From Pseudothioglobus sp905182815 (GTDB lineage: Bacteria; Pseudomonadota; Gammaproteobacteria; PS1; Pseudothioglobaceae): a stretch of DNA of 64,000 nucleotides. Of the stretch, positions 59,055-64,000 are shown one piece after another. Position 1 is the first letter of the stretch; every line of letters starts with the position of its first letter. The translations under genes and the position numbers were made by a program. The notes below the pieces were generated by a model. That model was not told the DNA's origin. It ran no database searches and was given only the letters and a program-made list of their open reading frames with translations. Location: positions 1,426,001 to 1,490,000 of the forward strand of contig NZ_CP159805.1 in assembly GCF_048087625.1 (NCBI RefSeq), given 5' to 3'.

Positions 59055-61157
59055 TTAAGTATTTAATTTTTCAATAACATCTTCAGCAACATTTCTTGGA
59101 GCTGCAGTATATTTAGCAAATTCCATAGAGTAATTTGCACGCCCTTGTGACATTGAACGAAGATCCGTTGCATATCCAAACATTTCTGCTAAAGGAACAG
59201 CAGCCTTTATTTGTTTGCCAGCTGGAGTGTCATCCATAGCACTTACAATACCTCTTCTACGATTTAAATCACCCATAACATCACCCATGTAATCTTCAGG
59301 TGTTGATACTTCAACATTCATCATTGGCTCTAGCAATTGAGGATTAGCAAGTTTAACGCCCTCTCTAACACACATAGAGGCTGCAATTTTAAATGCCATT
59401 TCGTTAGAATCTACATCATGATAAGAACCATCATAAACAGTAACTTTAACATCAACTAATGGAAATCCAGCAATAACGCCGTTTTGCATTTGTTCTTGAA
59501 CACCCTTATTAACTGCAGGAACATATTCCTTAGGAATAACGCCACCTTTAATTTCGTCAACGAATTCATAGCCCGCACCAGGCTCCTGTGGCTCAATTCT
59601 TAGATAGACATGACCATACTGACCACGACCACCAGATTGTTTGGCAAATTTATGTTCGTGCTCAACAAGTTTTGTAATTGTTTCACGGTACGCTACTTGA
59701 GGGGCACCAACATTACACCCAACATCAAATTCACGCATCATTCGATCAACAATAATATCTAAGTGAAGCTCGCCCATACCTGCAATAATTGTTTGTCCAG
59801 ACTCTTCGTCTGTAGAAACCCTAAAAGAAGGGTCTTCATTTGCTAGCTTTCCTAAAGCAATACCCATCTTTTCTTGGTCAACTTTAGTTTTAGGCTCAAC
59901 TGCAACAGCAATTACTGGCTCAGGAAATTCCATTCTTTCAAGAATAATTTTATCTTTCATGTCACATAGTGTGTCACCAGTCGTAACATCTTTTAGGCCA
60001 ATAGCTGCAGCAATATCTCCAGCTCTTACCTCTTTAATTTCTTCACGATCGTTGGAGTGCATTTGAACAATTCGGCCGATACGCTCTTTCTTACCTTTAG
60101 ATGAGTTATATACAAAATCACCTGACTTCAAAACACCAGAGTAAACCCTAAAGAAAGTTAGGTTACCAACAAAAGGGTCTGTCGCAATTTTAAAAGCTAG
60201 AGCTGCAAAAGGCTCATCATCTGTAGGAGGCCTTACTCCTTCTGATTCAGCAGCATCATCTAATATTCCAGTAATAGCATCCACTTCTTCTGGAGAAGGC
60301 ATATACATTACCATAGCGTCTAGAACAGCCTGGACCCCTTTATTTTTAAACGCTGTACCACAGAACATTGGAATAATTTGATTTGCAATGGTTTGAAGAC
60401 GGATACCTTCTTTAATTTCATCAGGATTCAATTCACCGTCATCAAGGTACTTCTCCATAAGTACTTCGTTAGCCTCTGCTGCAGATTCCATCATGAATTC
60501 ACGTTTCTCATCTGCAAGATCTTGCAAATTAGCAGGGATATCTTTCACTTCATATGTTGCGCCTTGATCTTCTTCATTCCAATAAATGGCCTTCATACGG
60601 ATAAGATCAACTACGCCTTCAAAGGCATCTTCTGCACCAATAGCAATTTGCATCGGAACAGGGTTAGCACCTAATCTTGTTTTAATTTGGTCGCATACAC
60701 GTAAAAAATCCGCGCCTGCTCGGTCCATCTTGTTAACAAAGCCAATTCTAGGAACGTTATATTTATTTGCTTGTCTCCAAACTGTTTCAGATTGAGGCTC
60801 TACGCCGCCCACAGCACAAAAAACGGCGCAAGCGCCGTCTAATACTTTTAATGACCTTTCAACTTCAATCGTGAAATCAACGTGGCCTGGGGTATCAATA
60901 ATATTAATTCGGTGATCTTCAAACTGACCATCCATTCCCTTCCAGAAACAAGTAGTTGCAGCTGAAGTAATTGTAATACCTCGCTCTTGCTCTTGCTCCA
61001 TCCAGTCCATTGTTGCACTTCCATCATGGACTTCACCAATTTTGTGAGTACGTCCTGTATATAGAAGTATGCGTTCAGTAGTCGTCGTCTTTCCAGCATC
61101 AATATGTGCCATAATACCAACGTTACGATAACGATTAATTGGAGTAATTCTTGCCAT
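59055..61157 (-). CDS. fusA: Elongation factor G
   Basis: The 700-residue GTPase shows AHIDAGKTTTTERIL, the switch II DTPGHVDFTIEVERSL and NKMDRAGADF, then domains II-V (GGRGQYGHVYLRIEP near 510). It drives translocation. Length is normal (E. coli 704). Confidence 0.98.
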   Translation of the reverse strand: MARITPINRYRNVGIMAHIDAGKTTTTERILLYTGRTHKIGEVHDGSATMDWMEQEQERGITITSAATTCFWKGMDGQFEDHRINIIDTPGHVDFTIEVERSLKVLDGACAVFCAVGGVEPQSETVWRQANKYNVPRIGFVNKMDRAGADFLRVCDQIKTRLGANPVPMQIAIGAEDAFEGVVDLIRMKAIYWNEEDQGATYEVKDIPANLQDLADEKREFMMESAAEANEVLMEKYLDDGELNPDEIKEGIRLQTIANQIIPMFCGTAFKNKGVQAVLDAMVMYMPSPEEVDAITGILDDAAESEGVRPPTDDEPFAALAFKIATDPFVGNLTFFRVYSGVLKSGDFVYNSSKGKKERIGRIVQMHSNDREEIKEVRAGDIAAAIGLKDVTTGDTLCDMKDKIILERMEFPEPVIAVAVEPKTKVDQEKMGIALGKLANEDPSFRVSTDEESGQTIIAGMGELHLDIIVDRMMREFDVGCNVGAPQVAYRETITKLVEHEHKFAKQSGGRGQYGHVYLRIEPQEPGAGYEFVDEIKGGVIPKEYVPAVNKGVQEQMQNGVIAGFPLVDVKVTVYDGSYHDVDSNEMAFKIAASMCVREGVKLANPQLLEPMMNVEVSTPEDYMGDVMGDLNRRRGIVSAMDDTPAGKQIKAAVPLAEMFGYATDLRSMSQGRANYSMEFAKYTAAPRNVAEDVIEKLNT

Positions 61158-61172
61158 GATTGAGTCCTTAAA

Positions 61173-61640
61173 TTACCAGCGAAAATGAGCAAATGCTTTA
61201 TTAGCATCCGCCATTCTATGAGTGTCTTCTTTTTTCTTAAATGCAGTACCACGGTTTTGAACTGCATCTAGCACTTCGCCTGCCAACCTAAGCTTCATTC
61301 CTTTTTCACCACGCTTTCTTGATGCTTCGATAATCCAACGCATCGCCAAAGCAACTTTCCGATCTGATCTTACTTCAACTGGAACCTGATATGTAGAACC
61401 TCCAACACGACGAGATTTGATTTCAACTGCTGGACCAATATTTTCAAGAGCTTTTTTAAATGTTTCAACTGGCTCCGCGTTTCCTTTGGATTCAATTGTA
61501 TCTAGTGCATCATAGACAATCTTTTCAGCGACTGATTTTTTACCATCTAGCATTAAAATATTTACAAACTTAGCTAGAACAAGATCATGATACTTAGGAT
61601 CTGGCAATATTAATCTTTTTGGGGCGGCTCTTCTTCTCAT
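61173..61640 (-). CDS. rpsG: 30S ribosomal protein S7
   Basis: The 155-residue protein begins MRRRAAPKRLILPDPKYHDL and shows VGGSTYQVPVEVRSDRKVAL. It organises the 30S head and E site. It is 15 bases upstream of fusA and 20 bases downstream of rpsL. Confidence 0.97.
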   Translation of the reverse strand: MRRRAAPKRLILPDPKYHDLVLAKFVNILMLDGKKSVAEKIVYDALDTIESKGNAEPVETFKKALENIGPAVEIKSRRVGGSTYQVPVEVRSDRKVALAMRWIIEASRKRGEKGMKLRLAGEVLDAVQNRGTAFKKKEDTHRMADANKAFAHFRW

Positions 61641-61660
61641 ATTAGTTTTCTCTTAATAAA

Positions 61661-62035
61661 TTATGTTTTTGGTTTTTTGGTACCGTATTTTGATCTGCCT
61701 TGCATTCTTCCATCTACACCAGTTGTATCTAATGCTCCACGAACAGTGTGGTAACGTACACCAGGTAAATCTTTAACACGACCACCACGAATAAGAATCA
61801 CCGAGTGTTCTTGTAAGTTATGTCCTTCACCACCAATATAAGTTGTAACTTCAGCAGAATTAGTTAATCTGACACGAGCAACTTTTCTTAAAGCAGAGTT
61901 AGGTTTCTTTGGTGTTGTTGTATAAACTCGAGTGCATACCCCACGTTTTTGTGGGCAACTGTCCAACGCTGGGACACCAGTTTTAACAATCTTCTTACTT
62001 CTTGGCTTTCTTACCAATTGGTTAATCGTTGACAT
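61661..62035 (-). CDS. rpsL: 30S ribosomal protein S12
   Basis: The 124-residue protein begins MSTINQLVRKPRSKKIVKTG and has TPKKPNSALRKVARV and GGRVKDLPGVRYHTVRGALD. Lysines are present at both positions where streptomycin-resistance changes usually occur (E. coli K42 and K87), so the sequence is of the sensitive type. It heads the str operon. Confidence 0.97.
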   Translation of the reverse strand: MSTINQLVRKPRSKKIVKTGVPALDSCPQKRGVCTRVYTTTPKKPNSALRKVARVRLTNSAEVTTYIGGEGHNLQEHSVILIRGGRVKDLPGVRYHTVRGALDTTGVDGRMQGRSKYGTKKPKT

Positions 62036-62099
62036 AAAGGTTTATACTCCAATGTATATTTAATTTTTCGCCCACATAGCGGGGTCAATAAAGCGGGCA

Positions 62100-62129
62100 A
62101 TTATACTTTGGTGCTGACTTGAATGTCAA
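62100..62129 (-). promoter_or_regulatory. str operon promoter
   Basis: Perfect TTGACA (62124-62129) and perfect TATAAT (62100-62105) on the minus strand are 18 bases apart. The start would be near 62093, giving a leader of about 57 bases to rpsL that can fold a short GCCCGC/GTGGGC stem. It begins just past the stop of the phosphatase gene. Confidence 0.85.
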
Positions 62130-62135
62130 TGAATA

Positions 62136-62609
62136 TTAGTCTTTTTTTACTATACTTTCAAAAAATGATGTGCAAGCTGAGTAAAGCATCTCAAAGACTT
62201 CATCAAACTTTCCCTCATAATAGGGGTCAGGAACACTAGCACCATAATGTTCTTTGGAATAATTTAACATTAATTCAATCTTTGAATGACTTTCAGAAGG
62301 TTGGATTGATTTCAATCTTTCGAGATTGTCAGAATCCATGGCAATAATGTAGTCATAATAATAAAAATCACTCTCATGAACGTGCCTCGCTCTCTGACTT
62401 GACAAATCAACACCATGATTGATAGCGGCTTGTTGAGACCTTTGATCAGGTGAATTACCTATATGGTATGCGTGAGTCCCAGCTGAATCTATTTCAAAAT
62501 GTTGAGATTTACTATTTTTTTCAACAATTGATTGAAAAGCACCTTCCGCTGTTGGAGAGCGACAAATATTACCCATACAAACAAACAGAACTTTGTTTTT
62601 TAATTCCAC
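62136..62609 (-). CDS. Low-molecular-weight protein-tyrosine phosphatase family protein
   Basis: The 157-residue protein has the CX5R phosphate loop VCMGNICRSP (nucleophile Cys11, Arg17) and the general-acid Asp in VPDPYYEG near residue 125. Family members dephosphorylate tyrosine kinases of polysaccharide export or, less often, arsenate or arginine phosphate. No kinase or capsule gene is next to it except kdsD on the other strand. It is not part of the str operon, which has its own promoter. Confidence 0.9.
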   Translation of the reverse strand: MELKNKVLFVCMGNICRSPTAEGAFQSIVEKNSKSQHFEIDSAGTHAYHIGNSPDQRSQQAAINHGVDLSSQRARHVHESDFYYYDYIIAMDSDNLERLKSIQPSESHSKIELMLNYSKEHYGASVPDPYYEGKFDEVFEMLYSACTSFFESIVKKD

Positions 62610-62747
62610 TGAAATAGCTCGGATAATATAAATGCTAAAAGTTTTCCCATCCCAAGATTATATTTCAAATTAAGAAATAATTATATAACCCATACTAGTT
62701 AAATAATATTTATAATCTATCAATACACAACAAAGACCAATTCTACT

Positions 62748-63719
62748 ATGCCTGTGGGTAAATCTATAATCGATATTGCTAAAGACGTCATTCAAACTGA
62801 AGCTGATTCTGTTTTAAAACTTAAAGGAAGAATTGATCAAAGTTTTGATGAGGTTTGCCAAATTCTTAAAAACTGTATAGGGAAAGTTGTTCTAATTGGG
62901 ATGGGTAAATCAGGCCATATCGCCAAAAAAATCTCTTCCACCCTGGCATCAACAGGGACACCTGCTTTCTATTTACATCCAGCTGAGGCTGGTCATGGCG
63001 ACCTTGGGATGATTAGTCATGATGATGTAGTTATCATGATTTCCTATTCTGGAGAATCAGATGAGATTATCTCATTACTCCCAGGAATCAAAAGAATGAA
63101 TGTGCCTATTATCAGTATGACAGGAAGTGCTAAGTCTTTAATCGCCTCATCAAGTGATTTTCATTTAGATATAAGTGTCGATAATGAAGCATGCCCTAAC
63201 AATTTAGCGCCAACCTCAAGCACTACTGCAACCTTGGTTATGGGTGATGCAATTGCTGTCTCGCTTATGTCCTTAAATAATTTCACATCAGATGATTTTG
63301 CCATGTCTCATCCTTCAGGCTCCCTAGGCAGGAGACTACTCACGCTTGTCTCCAGTATTATGAAATCAGGGGAAGATATACCAAAGGTCACTAAAGAGAT
63401 GCTGCTTATTGATAGCCTTTTAGTGATGAGTGAAAAGGCACTTGGGATGGTTCTCATTGCTGAAAATGAAAAGCTCGTAGGAATATTTACTGATGGTGAC
63501 TTAAGAAGGGCATTAGAGTCTAATGTAGATTTTCAGAAATTAACCATTCAAGATGTCATGACCAAAGATTGCAAGTCCATTGAACCACAAGAGCCTGCAT
63601 TAATCGCAATGCAGTTGATGGAAAAATACAGCTTAAATTCACTGCCCGTTGTAGACTCGGAAAACCGAATAGTTGGTGCTATAAACATGCATACGTTGAT
63701 TCAAGCGAAATTATTTTAG
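62748..63719 (+). CDS. kdsD: D-arabinose 5-phosphate isomerase (KdsD/KpsF/GutQ family)
   Basis: The 323-residue protein has an SIS sugar-isomerase domain (IGMGKSGHIAKKISSTLAST near 50, SYSGESDEI near 103, SHPSGSLGRRLL near 185) followed by two CBS domains (from about 205; DVMTKDCKSIEPQ near 268). It makes arabinose 5-phosphate from ribulose 5-phosphate for KDO and lipopolysaccharide. Length is normal (E. coli 328). It is divergent from the phosphatase gene and followed after 35 bases by a Mur ligase rather than kdsC. Confidence 0.92.
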   Translation: MPVGKSIIDIAKDVIQTEADSVLKLKGRIDQSFDEVCQILKNCIGKVVLIGMGKSGHIAKKISSTLASTGTPAFYLHPAEAGHGDLGMISHDDVVIMISYSGESDEIISLLPGIKRMNVPIISMTGSAKSLIASSSDFHLDISVDNEACPNNLAPTSSTTATLVMGDAIAVSLMSLNNFTSDDFAMSHPSGSLGRRLLTLVSSIMKSGEDIPKVTKEMLLIDSLLVMSEKALGMVLIAENEKLVGIFTDGDLRRALESNVDFQKLTIQDVMTKDCKSIEPQEPALIAMQLMEKYSLNSLPVVDSENRIVGAINMHTLIQAKLF

Positions 63720-63754
63720 TAAGTTGACCATTACCTTTATAGGTTTTAATAACA

Positions 63755-64000
63755 ATGGACATTAAAATCCTTTTATCCGATATTGCTGAAACTACTGAAG
63801 CATTTGATGTTTCTGGTCTGTCACTCAATACGAAAACTCTTACTAAGGGTGATTTGTTTATTGCCCTTCAAGGTGAGAAAAATCATGGTGCTGAGTATAT
63901 CGACAGTGCAATTAAAAACGGCTGCATAGGGGTTTTAATTGAGGGAAGAGATGTTGATTGCGACGTCCCAATTATTAGAATTGACAACCTCAAGCTTCAT
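63755..64000 (+). CDS. murE: Mur ligase N-terminal part, probably MurE (cut off by window edge)
   Basis: The frame runs from the ATG at 63755 to the right edge (82 codons). The segment TKGDLFIALQGEKNHGAEYI matches the UDP-binding N-terminal domain of Mur ligases (S/TRxxxxGDLFVALxGxxxDGxxFI). The following VPIIRIDNLKLH resembles MurE more than MurF. The ligase core, which would settle the matter, lies outside the window. It probably shares a transcript with kdsD. Confidence 0.6.
   Translation, partial: MDIKILLSDIAETTEAFDVSGLSLNTKTLTKGDLFIALQGEKNHGAEYIDSAIKNGCIGVLIEGRDVDCDVPIIRIDNLKLH

Noticed and set aside
1..64000. tRNA or rRNA genes, insertion sequences, prophage or attachment sites
   Set aside because: All gaps are under about 210 bases; I saw no TPsiC-like or cloverleaf segments, transposase motifs, integrases or flanking repeats.

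Overview
The window is a gapless-looking 64 kb stretch of an AT-rich, compact bacterial chromosome. Ribosomal, EF-Tu, EF-G, RpoA, SecY and CaiD-type proteins all read as gammaproteobacterial. Dense operons, very short intergenic gaps, glycine-betaine and TRAP (TAXI) uptake, beta-oxidation and PutA suggest a marine, streamlined heterotroph or mixotroph, perhaps of the SUP05/Arctic96BD-19 kind. That placement is inference. I see no rRNA, tRNA, CRISPR array, insertion sequence or prophage, and no gene-free stretch above 300 bases.

Layout. 1-1168: start of trigger factor (cut by the left edge). 1238-8896: an enolase-superfamily dehydratase and GMC oxidoreductase pair facing a TauE/SafE exporter and a proXWV-type quaternary-amine ABC transporter with an SDR dehydrogenase. 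8990-10547: two c-type cytochromes with three very small membrane proteins. 10628-15215: a four-gene CoA operon (thioesterase, acyl-CoA dehydrogenase, ADP-forming acyl-CoA ligase, CaiD) that I read as an aerobic route from gamma-butyrobetaine/carnitine to glycine betaine. 15310-21317: engB, a RecB-like nuclease, a frameshifted cca, msrB, a second TauE/SafE protein and tdk. 21383-28284: a TAXI TRAP transporter with an aminotransferase and acetoacetyl-CoA synthetase. 28490-37842: a six-gene fatty-acid oxidation operon facing an AraC regulator. 39003-43238: putA facing an Lrp-type regulator. 43241-62035: yqeY-rpsU, then alpha, spc, S10 and str ribosomal operons, all on the minus strand. 62136-64000: a low-molecular-weight phosphatase, kdsD and the start of a Mur ligase.

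How the parts fit. ProX keeps three tryptophans at the spacing of the betaine-binding cage, so the transporter probably brings in betaines. The CaiD operon would turn gamma-butyrobetaine or carnitine CoA esters into betainyl-CoA, which the thioesterase would release as glycine betaine. The fad operon, acetoacetyl-CoA synthetase and PutA feed acetyl-CoA and glutamate to central metabolism. The cytochromes would carry electrons in the periplasm.

The most notable oddities are: the cca reading frame broken inside its catalytic RRD motif at an AGG-AGG/Shine-Dalgarno sequence; PKK-repeat tails on ribosomal proteins L17 and L30 and an acidic tail on L3; transcription terminators placed directly after both transporter binding-protein genes; a terminator between tuf and rpsJ whose loop carries a perfect -10 box; and the rpsU-yqeY pair fused to the alpha operon.
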